This document shows positions 15,358 to 36,882 of a stretch of DNA of 64,000 nucleotides, in pieces (position 1 is the first letter of the stretch; each line of letters opens with the position of its first letter). Under the pieces are notes generated by a model. The model worked only from the letters and a program-made list of their open reading frames with translations, had not been told where the DNA came from and searched no databases. The stretch lies in NCBI GenBank assembly GCA_009746045.1, contig RPFO01000065.1:8784042-8848041 (forward strand). The letters are read 5' to 3'. Made by a program: the position numbers and the translations under genes. Source of the stretch: Mesostigma viride. Taxonomy: Eukaryota > Streptophyta > Mesostigmatophyceae > Mesostigmatales > Mesostigmataceae.

Positions 15358-15777
15358 GGAACTTGGGCTACCATTAATTAATTAATTAAACTCGTGCTCC
15401 CGTTGGGGAGTCACGGAGCACCGAAGTGCTTTTAATCCCTGTGTGTGCACTACAGGAGAAAGGGCAGAGACCCCCAGTCTCCTTCATGCCAAAGGCATGC
15501 CACAGCTGCAATCGGGCGCGGCTAGCGAAAAGGACAGGCTAACGATCCGGCAAACTGTGGGTGCAATAAGACCCATGTGAGCATATCATAGCAAGGAGCG
15601 TGGGCAAGTAATCTGAACATAGCCAGGGCGTAGCATGGCTGTACTAGGACTAGGCTAAGGCTATGGCTGGTTGTGTACCGTGCGTTGGCGGCACGTGACT
15701 AGGTGTGTTGGCACAGCTAGGCATGGCTGCCTTAGCGGCAGTGACGCCAATGGTTACAAGCTAGGGCTATTGCTATT
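15358..15777 (-). mobile_element. 3' untranslated region and TTAA tail of the ORF1 element
   Basis: Reading the minus strand after the ORF1 stop, about 400 bp lead to a hairpin made from CTCCCC and CGGGAG near 15390-15402. Then CACGAGTTTAATTAATTAAT ends the element near 15366. A second tail of the same kind (hairpin GCTCCGTACGGGAGCACGAG, then TTTAATTCATTC) lies at 16940-16990. Confidence 0.6.
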
Positions 15778-16779
15778 CTAGCCCGCTGGGGGCGTCCACA
15801 TCTTGTGGTTGATCATCAGGTCCCCGCCCCTCCAGTACACCTTGGGCTTCTGGGGGTCCTGCTTATGGCGGAGGTATTCCGGCCACAGGTCGCGTCGCTG
15901 CTGTTGCTGAGCGGGGGTGAGGTCGTCATCCAGCGTCCAGGTGAGGTCGTGCAACCGCTTGCGACGAGAGAGGAACCGCTGCTTATCCTCAGGGGAGGGG
16001 AAGGTGAGTAGGACTGGTGGGGGGGCCGCCTTGTCCCGTGAGTGGGGAAGGCGGTGGCACCCACGCAGTTCTACCTCACCTACCAGGCCCATGAGGGTAA
16101 GAAGCTGGTTCTTGAGCTCGTCAGCAAGAGAGGTTGACGTCTCACCTGGCTTCTGGGGGAAGCGACGTAGCACCACTCGGCACTCGCGGCGAGCGCGATC
16201 GGTGACCTCCCGTTGCTGGGCCTGGCGGTGGTCCTCCAGCTCCTGGAGCTTTGTGGCGATGGCGTCGGTGGTGGAGGCGGTCGCTGACCGCAGCAGGTCC
16301 GCGTAGGAGAGCGGCGGGAGGTCGCCAGCATCCTGCCGGGGTGGCTGGGATGCAATGGTGGCCGTCTGCTCCGCTATCTTGGGGACCTGTGTGGCCAGGG
16401 CCTCGGTGTGGGCGGTGATGGCCTCAAGCTTCTTCAGGAGCACGCCACACTTGCCCTCCACCTGGTTAAGGCGAGAGACAAGTGCAGCATGCGTTTCCGA
16501 AGCCTGCGCCGTGGTGTGTAGCGCCGTGAACTGGGGTTGTAGCTTGTGGACGACCTTGGTTTCCACGTTGGAGACCCGGGCCTCGACCGTGTTGAGCGTG
16601 GTGTTCAGCGATGTCAGCTGCTCGGCCAGCGGCCAGGTCACGTGCTCCTCCAGCACTGCGCGGATGTCATCCTTGCCGAGGGAGGAAGCCTGGGCTACCA
16701 TGGTCCGGATTCTCCCGATTTCTGCCCTGCGCTGGTTGCCTCCTTGTTGATAACTAGATGGGTTTATATAATCTTGCAT
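15778..16779 (-). CDS. Intact ORF1 protein of a non-LTR retrotransposon
   Basis: A single open frame of 333 codons. An N-terminal heptad-like region (about residues 45-135, with repeated Leu/Val spacing through TSLNTTLNTVEARVSNVETK) predicts a coiled coil. A middle segment has LPPLSYADLLR. The C-terminal half reads VVLRRFPQ, then GCHRLPHSRD, then VLLTFPSPEDKQRFLSRRKR and LDDDLTPAQQQQRRDLWPEY. This order (coiled coil, RRM-like fold, basic C-terminal domain) is that of L1-type ORF1 RNA-binding proteins. They coat the element RNA and act as nucleic-acid chaperones. No reverse transcriptase follows before the element's tail at 15366, so the copy is ORF1-only or has lost ORF2. It is the only intact element ORF in the window. 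Confidence 0.72.
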   Translation of the reverse strand: MQDYINPSSYQQGGNQRRAEIGRIRTMVAQASSLGKDDIRAVLEEHVTWPLAEQLTSLNTTLNTVEARVSNVETKVVHKLQPQFTALHTTAQASETHAALVSRLNQVEGKCGVLLKKLEAITAHTEALATQVPKIAEQTATIASQPPRQDAGDLPPLSYADLLRSATASTTDAIATKLQELEDHRQAQQREVTDRARRECRVVLRRFPQKPGETSTSLADELKNQLLTLMGLVGEVELRGCHRLPHSRDKAAPPPVLLTFPSPEDKQRFLSRRKRLHDLTWTLDDDLTPAQQQQRRDLWPEYLRHKQDPQKPKVYWRGGDLMINHKMWTPPAG

Positions 16780-16939
16780 CCGAGCTGTCCTCTACTGCAG
16801 CTAGATCGAAACTGATGTAAGTATAATTTTTAACATACATATGTGTCTAGCTTGCGGGCTAGCTAGCATCCGGCCATGCTTCGGTCCGCGCCATGTACGT
16901 ACTGAGGTGCCATTGTCGACTAGTTGAACATATGCAGTC

Positions 16940-17000
16940 ACATATTAATTAATGAATGAATTAAACTCGTGCTCCCGTACGGAGCATTAAACCCGATGAA
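16940..17000 (-). mobile_element. Retroelement 3' tail
   Basis: In minus sense: GCTCCGTACGGGAGCACGAG, a hairpin, then a TTTAATTCATTCATTAATTAA-type tail. It is the same design as the tail at 15366. The body upstream is not recognisable. Confidence 0.45.
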
Positions 17001-17244
17001 TGGGTGGATGGATGGATGGGTGGGTACACCCAATCCTACCAGTCTAAGCTATCTACAAGCTATCTACAAAACAGTCCTATAACTATGGTGCCCGCGACCC
17101 TAGCTAGGGGTCTTGCCTAGCATGCTGCCCACGTGTGCGAACGCGAGGCTTCCCTGGACTGCAGGGGGTTTGTTGTCCTCTATGACCCGGGCCCACTTGG
17201 CCTAGTCCATCATCTTTTTCCAAGTCACGGAGAGGCCTAAAAAA

Positions 17245-17910
17245 AAAATTAAATTAAATTACATTATAACATGCATCCGTTGGGAGGTCATGTAGCACAT
17301 ATTCCTTGATGGGTGGTGGAAAGGAGAGAGCCGCGTAATCTAACTATGCTAACGCTAAGCTACCTAGTCTAGGAAAATCCTAACTGCCCTACTCGTCAAA
17401 ACGCCTCCTCCGCTTGGGGGGAGGGGGCTTGCCCACAGGGTGGAGAGGCCTAGGTAGCCCCGGCCCCATATATCGATCATGTACGAGCTGCTCTTTGAAG
17501 GTGCGGGCCTTGCGGCTTACGTCGAGCTAACCTGGCTGGCCGGGCCCAGCCCACGTGAGGAGGTGCCTGCCCGCGGCTGGGTGGGGCGCAGCCCTGCAAA
17601 GGGGCCACGGGAGGTGTCTACCTGGTAGGTGCATGCGAGCTACGTGCCCTTCGAGCAGCAGGCGCCGCTGCTTGATGGTGCTGGTGATACTTGTGGCATG
17701 CCGAGGTACAAGTCCTCCTTGCGGACATGAGCAGCGTATCCTACACGGAAATTAATTGACCGCAGCATGTTGGTGAGGCGCGCCGTCCAGCTTGCTGGCG
17801 AGGTCAGCGGTGAGAGTCCACGTCTCTGCCCCGTACGTACGTAAGAACAGGAGTCACATATGGATCCGGTCTCTATTATAAAGGATGGTCACGATCTTGC
17901 AGTCGAACCA
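17245..17910 (-). pseudogene. LINE ORF2 C-terminal fragment (family with IRQRRIAFVGHLAR)
   Basis: Minus frames contain YGAETWTLTADLASKLDG (near 17800-17850), a signature of the region after the reverse transcriptase in jockey/RTE-like LINEs. They also contain DLYLGMPQVS (near 17700), which matches LYHGMPRVSDE of the copy at 58600. The 3' end matches the other copies: a Pro-rich C-terminus, CATGACCTCCC hairpin and TAATTTAATTTAATT tail at 17250-17310. The copy is 5' truncated and broken by stops. An 18-bp direct repeat (cacggaagtgcactgtat) lies just outside its 5' end at 17911-17964. Confidence 0.7.
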
Positions 17911-17964
17911 CCCCCACGGAAGTGCACTGTATCAAGGAGACAACTCACGGAAGTGCACTGTATA

Positions 17965-18378
17965 GTTATGACTTGTGAGCCTCTATTATGTGCATACATA
18001 TGTTGTAGTGTATCTAACAACATTATAAAAAATAAATAAACAAAAAACTTGCAGCGCCATGGGCGCTTCCAAATCATGGGCTAACCACATTGCCACGAAC
18101 AGGTCTTCAAAGGCCATACAAAGTACAAAGGCCCCTTTCTCTCCTTGGCCCGACTCAAACCCACGTTCCCCACATAATAAATGAAAAATCTTGGGGTGGG
18201 GTGGGGGTGGCGATAATGGCACATTTCCGGCCTGTAACCGGTAAGGCGCTAAATCCAGAACTGTCTTGCATTTCTTGACATGTCAACCGTCTCTAGTCGC
18301 TACTGTATGAAATATGGGTGTTCAACGATCCCCACATGCATCAACAACAAGACACAACAAAAGTCCATGCAATGACCC
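17965..18378. other. Downstream flank of the IQ-protein gene
   Basis: This holds the probable 3' untranslated region of the minus-strand IQ-protein gene. I see no separate gene and no clear polyadenylation signal. Confidence 0.4.
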
Positions 18379-21300
18379 CTATGTCCCCGCAACTCCCGCC
18401 TGGACCTGCGGCGGAGCATCCTGCTCCTTCCACGTCGCATCGGGCAGGGTGGGTATGGAAGCATCCGAGGCCCTCTGGTTCGTCTCCCTCTTCATCGCAC
18501 TACTCGGTCTTGCTTGTCCACTGACCGACCTCCCTTGTACACTGACGGGTCTTCCTTTTGCACCATGGCTGGCATCCCCCTTAGCCCCTGGCTCCGCCCC
18601 CGCTGGCGCCTGCACGTGCCAGTAGCCCTGCCCTGCCTCCGCACCGGCCGCAGACATGCCCGCGTGCAGGACCAGGTTCCTGGGGGAGCAACCGGGGCCC
18701 ACGCTCATGCGGTAATGCTGTACCGACGACTGCATCCGGTCCCTATGGGGCCTAGGGATACCAGGAGCCAGCGTGCCGCCGCCGCTGCCGCTGTCCACGT
18801 TAAAGTCATTCGAACGCTCCCACAGCCCATTGCCGCCAGGCCCCCGCAGCTGCCCACTCGGCCGTTGACCCGCCTCCATCCTGCTCGCGCGCTGCTGCAG
18901 CATCAGCGCCGTGTCCACGGACGCGCGCCGGTCCTGCGCCAGCTTGGCGTCCACGACCCCTGGCTGGGGGGAGACATACCCTGAGAAGCTCGACCCCCGC
19001 ATGCTGGGCGGGCCCAGGTGTTCGCGACCATCATCGTCATCCTCCTCGCTACTGTCATCGTTGGAGTGATCGCCGCCGGACCCTGAGGACGAACGGCTGC
19101 CCTGGCTGTGACGGGGGTCCTTGTCATCGCCCCCCTCGTCCCCTTCGCCCTCTGCGTTCTCGTTGGTGCAGGCCTCATCGTTGTCCTCTAATGCTAGCCC
19201 CCGCATGTAGCGCAGATCGGACAGCCGCGCGCGTGTCATCTGGCGCGCGGCACGCACGTGGTGGAGGTGCGCGTTGATCGCTTCCCGCTTCATGCGCGCA
19301 CGGATGAGGTAGCCGCGGAAGGCCGCCTGGGGTGAAAGGAAGGGGGGGGCGGGGGGCGGGGGGAGGGGCGGGGGCGGGAGCCGGGGGGCGGAGTACAGGT
19401 GCAGAATATTTGAGGAAATTAATTCATGATCATACTCATAATCATCCTCAGGGAACCGAGTGACCCAGCACCACTGTAGTATTCCCTCCTCGCGCCACAT
19501 GGCCGCTTCAAGAATCCGTCTCCCCTCCACCGCTTAAGCTCCACTACCCCTCTCACCCGCAGCACGTTGGCTGCCTCACTGCCTTACCTGCACCCTCCTC
19601 CCTCCTCTCCCCATCTGGTGCACAATGGCCCCCCTATTCCCCCCCCCCCCCCCCCCGGCAAGATCACTGCCACCCACCCCTTTCCTTGCTGAACGACCAT
19701 GGCCGTCTACTGCCCCCACCTGCACAGCACTGCCCCTCTATCCCCTTCACGCCCCCACCTGCACAATGATGTCGCGCTACTGCCACAACCCCACCTGCAC
19801 AATGATGTCGCGCTACTGCCACAACCCCACCTGCACAATGATGTCGCGCTACTGCCACCCACCCACCTGCAAGATGATGTCGCGCTACTGCCACAACCCC
19901 ACCTGCACAATGATGTCGCGCTACTGCCACACACCCACCTGCAAGATGATGCCGCGCTACTGCCACACCCCCACCTGCACGATGATGTCGCGCTACTGCC
20001 ACACCCCCACCTGCACGATGATGTCGCGCTACTGCCACACCCCCACCTGCACGTTGATGTCGCGCTACTGCCACCCCCCGACCTGCACGATGATGCCGCA
20101 CTACTGCCACACCCCCACCTACACGATGATGTCGCGCTACTGCCACCCCCCACCTGCACGATGATGTCAAGTTAAATTTCCCTCACCTGCACGATGATGT
20201 CAAGTTAAATTTCCCTCACCTGCACGATGATGTCGAGTTAAATTTCACTCACCTGCATACTAATATGAATACTAGTATGTTATATTATACTTACTAATTA
20301 TATTCACCAGCATACTATCGGGCCCACCCATCCCCTTTACGTCGTCACTTGGATGATGATGTCCATCTGCATACTTCACCTGCACAAGGATAGCAATCGA
20401 TTACCTTCACCTGCACAACGATGGCGGCCTATCGCCCTCGCGTGCACGATGATGGCCGCTATGCCCTTCCTTTAACGCCCTCACCTCCACAATGATTGTG
20501 AGCTACCGCTATCCCCTGTACACATGATGGCCGCCTACGCCCTGCCTAAACCTCACCTCCACAATGATTGTGAGCTACTGCTATCCCCTGTACACATGAT
20601 GGCCGCCTACGCCCTGCCTAAACCTCACCTCCACAATGATTGTGAGCTACTGCTATCCCCTGTACACATGATGGCCGCCTACGCCCTGCCTAAACCTCAC
20701 CTCCACAATGATTGTGAGCTACTGCTATCCCCTGTACACATGATGGCCGCCTACGCCCTGCCTAAACCTCACCTCCACAATGATTGTGAGCTACTGCTAT
20801 CCCCTGTACACATGATGGCCGCCTACGCCCCGCCTAAACCTCACCTGCACGATGATGGCAACCTACATCCGTTCCAGACCTCACCTGCACAATGATCGCG
20901 GCTTCGATCGGGTCCAGCTGCCGCAGCCGCTCCTTGCGCCTCCGCCTCGACTCGGCCCTCGCCCGCTCCTTTGCCCGCGCCTCTGCGTCCTCCCTCAGCT
21001 TGGCCACCCGCTTCTCCAGATCTGTGAGCTCGTCCTCGCCCCGCGCGTTCCGGCGCGACAGCCCGTTGGCACTCCGCTGCCGACCGTGAGGCCCCCCGCT
21101 CTTGAACCCCCGCCGGGCACTCCCCAAGGCCTCCTCGAGCTCATCCGCACGAAATGTGATCTCCCCGGTCGAGCCGCCCCCGTACTCGTCCCACGGGGGG
21201 CCCCCCTCGCCCGCATCGATCGCTGCCACATGGCTCTGGAGACTGGCCTGCAACACCTCGAGACTCGCGCGGCTGTTGAAGCTGGGGGCAGCCGACAGAA

Positions 21301-24300
21301 ATGCGGGGGAGCGCATGCCGCCACCGCCTGCAGCCACCGAGAGCGAAGACGGCGATGACGGCAGGAGCGCGGTTGTGTTGTTGTTACTGCCGGCCACAAC
21401 ACCGGCCACGGATGCTGGCCGCGTGGCGGCTAGCTGATCACTCGTGAGGCTGAAGCGGGCGCTGAGCAGGCGATTGCGTTTGTCCGGGCCGCCGGCCCGG
21501 GGTTGGCTGCCGCCGCCGCCCCTCTGCCCGTCGCCCCCTTTCCCAGCCCCCTTTCCACCCGCCTTGCTAGCCCCCTTGACGCTACTCGTCCGTTCGTGCT
21601 TATGCTGCGGACGTGGCCGCCCAACGTGGCGATCCACGCGCAGAGAGGCCAAGTCCCCCGCTGTGTCACTTCCCGAATCCGGCCCCATTCCCGCGACCTC
21701 CGACCCCGCGACACTTTCCACAGAGCACGCGACATCGCTCACGGCCGCGGTGGTCGCAAGCGAGGGCCGGACTTGCAGAGGGGGTTCCCACCGCCCCGTG
21801 TCCACGCGCGCATGCTTGCCCCGCAACGAGTGGCTCGTCCCGAGCGAGGGCTGAGATGGGCTGGAAGTCAGCCCGCCGTAGGCCCCCGCCCGGGCACCAT
21901 TACGGCCCATCGCCGTGAACGGGCGCGTGGAGTTTCGGTACCCTTCCGTCGCCGGGCGGACTAGCCCAGGGGAGACCCGCACCCAACCTGGGAGCGGGCC
22001 GAGGATGCTGGGGGAGGAGGGACACTTGTCGAGGACAGGGTTGCCGTGCTCGTCCCACAGCGTCTCGTCGGCGGGGCTCTGGATTGGGTCCTCGAGGCGC
22101 ACACGCATGGGCGACTTACGCGGCTTCTTGTGGACCATGGGCGCAGGGAGCACGCTCTGGTGGGGCGTCGCGGCCAGGTGCGTCCACTGGCCGCCCGCGA
22201 CCTGGCGGTTTGAATCGGGGGTGTCATACACATACACAGTGTTTACGTGACGTGAGAAGGTAAACAGCGAGATCGTATGTATCCATGTGAAAAGGGGCTT
22301 ACGCATGCGTACTACAGGCATTATGTTATAAGTATCATGTGGGAATGCGTACTATAGGCATCATGCAGCCATGTGTACTAAAGCATATCCATGGGCGCTA
22401 AAACTGCTGGGAGGGGAGGGGAGGGGAGGGGAGGGGAGGGGAGGGGAGGGGAGGGGAGGGGAGGGAGGGGAGGGAGGGGAGGGGAGGGAGGGGAGGGGAG
22501 GGGAGGGAGGGGAGGGAGGGGAGGGGAGGGGAGGGGAGGGGAGGGAGGGGAGGGGAGGGGAGGGGAGGGAGGGGAGGGGAGGGGAGGGAGGGGAGGGGAG
22601 GGGAGGGAGGGGAGGGGAGGGGAGGGGAGGGGAGGGGAGGGGAGGGGAGAGGGAGGGGAGGGGGGGGGAGGGGAGGGAGGGGAGGGGAGGGAGGGGAGGG
22701 GAGGGGAGGGGAGGGGAGGGGAGGGGAGGGGAGGGGAGGGAGGGGAGGGGAGGGGAGGGGAGGGAGGGAGGGGAGGGGAGGGGAGGGGAGGGGAGGGAGG
22801 GGAGGGGAGGGGAGGGAGGGGAGGGGAGGGGAGGGAGGGAGGGGAGGGAGGGGAGGGGAGGGAGGGGAGGGGAGGGAGGGGAGAGGGGAGGGAGGGGAGG
22901 GGAGGGGAGGGGAGGGAGGGAGGGGGGAGGGGGGGAGGGGAGGGGAGGGGAGGGAGGGGAGGGGAGGGAGGGGGGGGAGGGGAGGGGAGGGAGGGAGGGA
23001 GGGGAGGGAGGGAGGGGAGGGAGGGGGGAGGGGAGGGGAGGGGAGGGAGGGGAGGGGAGGGAGGGGAGGGAGGGGAGGGGAGGGGAGGGGAGGGGAGGGA
23101 GGGGAGGGAGGGGAGGGGAGGGAGGGGAGGGGAGGGAGGGAGGGGAGGGGGGGGGAGGGAGGGAGGGGAGGGGAGGGGAGGGGAGGGGAGGGGGGGAGGG
23201 GAGGGGAGGGAGGGGAGGGGAGGGGAGGGGAGGGGAGGGGAGGGGAGGGGAGGGGGGAGGGGAGGGAGGGGAGGGAGGGGAGGGGAGGGGAGGGGAGGGG
23301 AGGAGGGAGGGGAGGGGAGGGAGGGAGGGAGGGGAGGGAGGGGAGGGAGGGAGGGGAGGGGAGGGAGGGGAGGGGAGGGGAGGGGAGGGAGGGAGGGGAG
23401 GGGAGGGAGGGAGGGAGGGGAGGGAGGGGAGGGAGGGGAGGGGAGGGGAGGAGAGGGGAGGGAGGGGAGGGGAGGGGAGGGGAGGGGAGGGGAGGGAGGG
23501 GAGGGAGGGGAGGAGGGGAGGGGAGGGGAGGGGAGGGGAGGGGAGGGGAGGGGAGGGGAGGGGGGATCAATCAGTACTTACGACTGATTGATCATTACTC
23601 TAAGGATTCATTCCGCCCCATGGACCGCTGCAACCAATCGAAGGTAATGCAAATTAAAATAATCATATGTATGTCGGCTGACGCCAGTCGCCTAACCCAC
23701 TAGCAGCCTACTAGCAACCCGGCAACCATTGAGCAACCCCCTAACACTGGCCGCGCACCCTTGGCTAACATACTATACATCCGCGCCCACGCACCTGCAC
23801 GCGCTTCTCCACCTGTACGAGTGCGGTGCGGATGCGAGCATACTCCGGCAGCGTGACGAGCGACGGCAGCAACTCGAGCATGCGGCGCACGTACAGCCGG
23901 CACACCGCCAGGCCAGCGCTCACGCAGTGCCGCCGCTCCGTGAGCACGGCCACAGGGACGCGTACCCAGTCGGTCATGACGTTATCGACCGCGCAGAGGA
24001 GTCCCGGGAGCTCCAGCATGCCAGGGATATCTGGAGATAGACGCTTCCAGAGCTCGGTCAACAAGGTTACCAGGTTTTCGGTGATGTGCCGCTTGTAGGG
24101 GCCGCCGTTGCCCTGGCTCTTGAGCTGGAGGAGCGCAAAGGGGATGAGGTCGACGACCACGGAGGTCACAGCTGGGGTGTCCTCGTCCTCGCATTGGTAT
24201 TCCGGCAAGTCACCGCTCAGGACGGCGTTGACGACATCCACCACCGTGTCCCCTTTGCCCATGCGGCGCGAGCGCGTGAAGTCCACGTTCAGGATCGCCT

Positions 24301-24592
24301 TGGTGAGCTCCATGACGAGCCCGGCGCTGCCCCGTTCCAGTTGGATCTCGTTGACCAGGTTGTAGACGAACCGGTGGTTGAGCAGGTATTTCGTCAAGCC
24401 CGGCCGCCGCACCTCCACGTCCCAGTGCATCAGCGAGTCAGCGAATTTGGGCTGCTCCAGGAAAAACGTTGCGTTGCGGACGACGTACGCTAGCGCGGAA
24501 TCCAGGCAGAGCAAGGGACTGTTGACGTCGTCGCGAGGTAGGCGCGGCGGCTCGGCCTCGTTGGGTTTCCCAGCCAATTTGGGCATCGCCAT
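18379..24592 (-). CDS. IQ-motif protein, 1,020 residues, 3 exons
   Basis: Exons (minus): 24592-23795, 22201-20885, 19326-18379. All three junctions are in phase 0 with GT-AG introns. An in-frame TAA lies 9 bp upstream of the ATG, fixing the start, and the frame ends at TAG at 18379. Exon 1 (266 residues) is a dense, probably helical domain that I do not recognise. Exon 2 is disordered, Ser/Pro/Gly rich, and ends in a basic helix ([20 protein letters not shown], then [15 protein letters not shown]). The intron then cuts an IQ motif exactly: IIVQ at the end of exon 2 and [14 protein letters not shown] at the start of exon 3 (consensus IQxxxRGxxxR), a calmodulin or myosin light-chain site. The tail is acidic ([11 protein letters not shown]), then Gly/Ser/Pro rich. 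A cytoskeletal or flagellar scaffold is possible but unproven. It is divergent from RPA2. Confidence 0.75.
19327..20884. repeat. IQ-gene intron 2: minisatellites copying the 5' splice site
   Basis: The minus-strand exon 2 end reads ATCATTGTGCAG|GTGAGG. Almost the whole intron is tandem units carrying the same string. About 15 units of 34-37 bp lie at 19757-20270, a few irregular units follow, and five 72-bp units lie at 20465-20850 (mutated to ATCATTGTGGAGGTGAGG). The plus-strand His/Leu and minus-strand Gly/Ser ORFs here are artefacts of the repeats. Confidence 0.9.
22410..23565. repeat. G-rich (GGGGA/GGGA)n array, about 1.15 kb, in IQ-gene intron 1
   Basis: Purine-only on the plus strand, mixing GGGGA and GGGA units with occasional longer G runs. 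In the sense of the host gene (minus) it is a pure CCCCT/CCCT pyrimidine tract. The strand has extreme purine asymmetry and many G runs. The Glu/Gly/Arg ORFs through it are not proteins. Confidence 0.97.
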
Positions 24593-25433
24593 AATCGATT
24601 AGTTGCAATTTCAACAGGCTAATGCAAAGAAAGTCTTACTGGTCTCAGCAGAAGATTTGTAAATTACATGGCTACGTAAATTAATTATAGATTCTGAGTA
24701 AACGGACACTCGCAGGCGATTCATGGCTCAGGGTTCGGCCAATTGCGCAAGCAGCTCGCGGCATACTTGCTGGCAGCGATTCTCCCCAGTTGGAAAACGA
24801 TGGATACGGACTCACAAGATATGTTGTGCCATCAAGTACCAAAAATAACGGCCGCATATGCCGACGTGTTCGATAATTAATTATGGAATAGCTCCATGTC
24901 GTCCCAAAGAACTGCCTACCCGAGACTATACATGGGTTTCTAATGGCCTGAACAGCTCTTCTCAATTTCTCCTTTCGAAACACGAAAAGAAAAGCAAGTC
25001 GAAATTGCGAAGTCCAAGTCAGCCCTGTAATACATTCTCAACGTGTGACTGCCTTCAACTAGTCCTCCATAACCCAAGCCGGTGCGACACCGGTATTGTA
25101 TTGGGTATTTCTAAAGCAGCGTCATATATAGAATGCGGATGCCAGTCGGCAGTCGCGGGTCGCCCCACTCGCCAGACGAATGGTCATTAGGACTGTCGAC
25201 GTATAGCAGTACGTACGCATACACCAATTGCGTATTACACACTGTACACTGCACAGACACCTACAGACACCACGTCTTGGACAGTGCATCCGCTGCGCGA
25301 GCCCCGCGGATGACCAGGAAACAGCTCGGTAGAGCCGCCAGGGACAAGTAGGTGCGGACGGCGACAAAACCCCCCACGCGAGCCGCGCCGCGCCGCGCCA
25401 CGCCTGCGGCAAGCTTGACAGAATGCCACTAGC

Positions 25434-25441
25434 TTCCCGCC
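25434..25441 (+). promoter_or_regulatory. E2F-type motif TTCCCGCC
   Basis: It lies 374 bp before the RPA2 start codon. It matches the core of the E2F/DP consensus (TTTSSCGC). Two similar motifs lie downstream of it. Confidence 0.45.
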
Positions 25442-25512
25442 ATCAGCGTTCAAACGCGCGAGCGCACCCGTGTCAGATGCAAGCGGCACGAAACCTGAGC
25501 GGCCTTGGGTAA

Positions 25513-25520
25513 TTCCCGCC
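25513..25520 (+). promoter_or_regulatory. E2F-type motif TTCCCGCC
   Basis: Second copy, 295 bp before the RPA2 start, in the context AATTCCCGCCAAG. An almost identical string, GATTCCCGCCAAC, also lies in RPA2 intron 1 (26031-26038). Confidence 0.45.
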
Positions 25521-25612
25521 AAGCCGAGTCTCAGACCATTTTCGACTAGAGACAAGGCGACAACAGCTGACTATATTTTCCGTTTTCCACCCATTTTCGT
25601 GTATATACTCAC

Positions 25613-25619
25613 TTCCCGC
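25613..25619 (+). promoter_or_regulatory. E2F-type motif TTCCCGC
   Basis: Third copy, about 195 bp before the RPA2 start codon. Confidence 0.4.
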
Positions 25620-25814
25620 TCGGCCTTGCCAAGCTGCAACGAGCAAGTCGTTTGCTTTTGCCAAAATTGTTGGGTTCTGAGAGGACCTATCTGCAATTGC
25701 TTGCCCATCTGTCAAGATTGGCAACTGGTACTCCAGCTTCGCTGCTTGAGGCGCATCGTGTTACGAGGTGGTCTGAGCAGTTGAAGTGAGTAGTCTGAAG
25801 GGAATTGTTTTGCC

Positions 25815-36039
<10,225 letters not shown>

Positions 36040-36882
36040 CGATGCCCCCCCCCCCCCCCCCCCCAAAAAAAAAAAAAAAAAGGGATAGTGAAAACACATG
36101 GATGTGCATGTACGTCGGGTAGTGACGCCACGAATACATATGGACAACGGCTTTACACCGTGGCTTATAACCACGTCCGTTTTGCACACCCTGGATTTAG
36201 GATGTGCATGTGCAACGGATCGCAAGGTCAAGGCGCCCGCACGAATGCCTCGGTGTGTACACACACTGTAATGAGACCTATGCGCGCATGCACATATCAG
36301 CAGTAAGAGAATGGGCCCAAGGTTCTCCAGCGACTGCCCAGCGTCGAACCGCCTTGCACGTGCAGGGGTGCAATACGAGCATGCCGTGCGACATAAACTG
36401 GATAATCCGAAATGGCTGTAGAGCTAAGAGGGCAGGGAGAGTGCCTGCATGCCTCGGCAGCTAGCCAAGTCACGCGTCGACCCATATCTTTTATTCGTAT
36501 ATGTTATACTGCATTCGTACGGCGGCAGTAGCGAAATACTAAGTCGCACGGTGCAGTACCGGCGCGGCGTCCAATTCGAGACTTGGGACAATTTGCCCAA
36601 GTCCCAAACACTAGGGAAATGGGACTGCCACGCTACTGTACGGACCAAATTACTTGTCCCGACTTGTCAAACAAATTATATGGGCGTGTCAGGCTCATTG
36701 AGTAGATTAATGATGAATGTTTACATGTCGAAAACTTTGCATTAATTAATTAATTGATTCCATCATCAATATTGTTACGATAAGTTTGCCAAGTCCCTAA
36801 AATGGCCCTGCCACGCTAGTGCACAGACCAAACTACTTGGACATCCAATTGTCAAATAAATTATATGGGCATGTCAGGCTCA
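36040..36882. other. Downstream flank of RPA2
   Basis: A C run directly joined to an A run (36047-36081) follows the RPA2 stop. The rest shows no gene. Sequence at 36600-36760 is related to 37350-37430 (CAGGCTCATTGAGTA, then GTTTACATG), so an older duplication is present. Confidence 0.45.

Larger units (their letters stand above)
24593..25814. promoter_or_regulatory. Divergent intergenic region, IQ gene and RPA2
   Basis: A 1.2-kb spacer between two start codons facing apart. It contains three TTCCCGC(C) motifs in the RPA2-proximal 400 bp (25434, 25513, 25613). I see no other gene in it. Confidence 0.6.

Noticed and set aside
19625-20175. Cys/Thr/Met- or His/Leu-rich repeat proteins on the plus strand
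   Set aside because: They are antisense to the IQ-gene intron minisatellite and have no independent support.
20852-21964. Plus-strand Pro/Arg-rich ORFs (101-168 codons)
   Set aside because: Shadows of exon 2 of the minus-strand IQ gene in GC-rich sequence.
22371-23591. Gly/Glu/Arg ORFs (about 400 codons) and a Pro/Leu/Ser ORF
   Set aside because: A GGGGA/GGGA array without stops; it lies within an intron of the IQ-protein gene.
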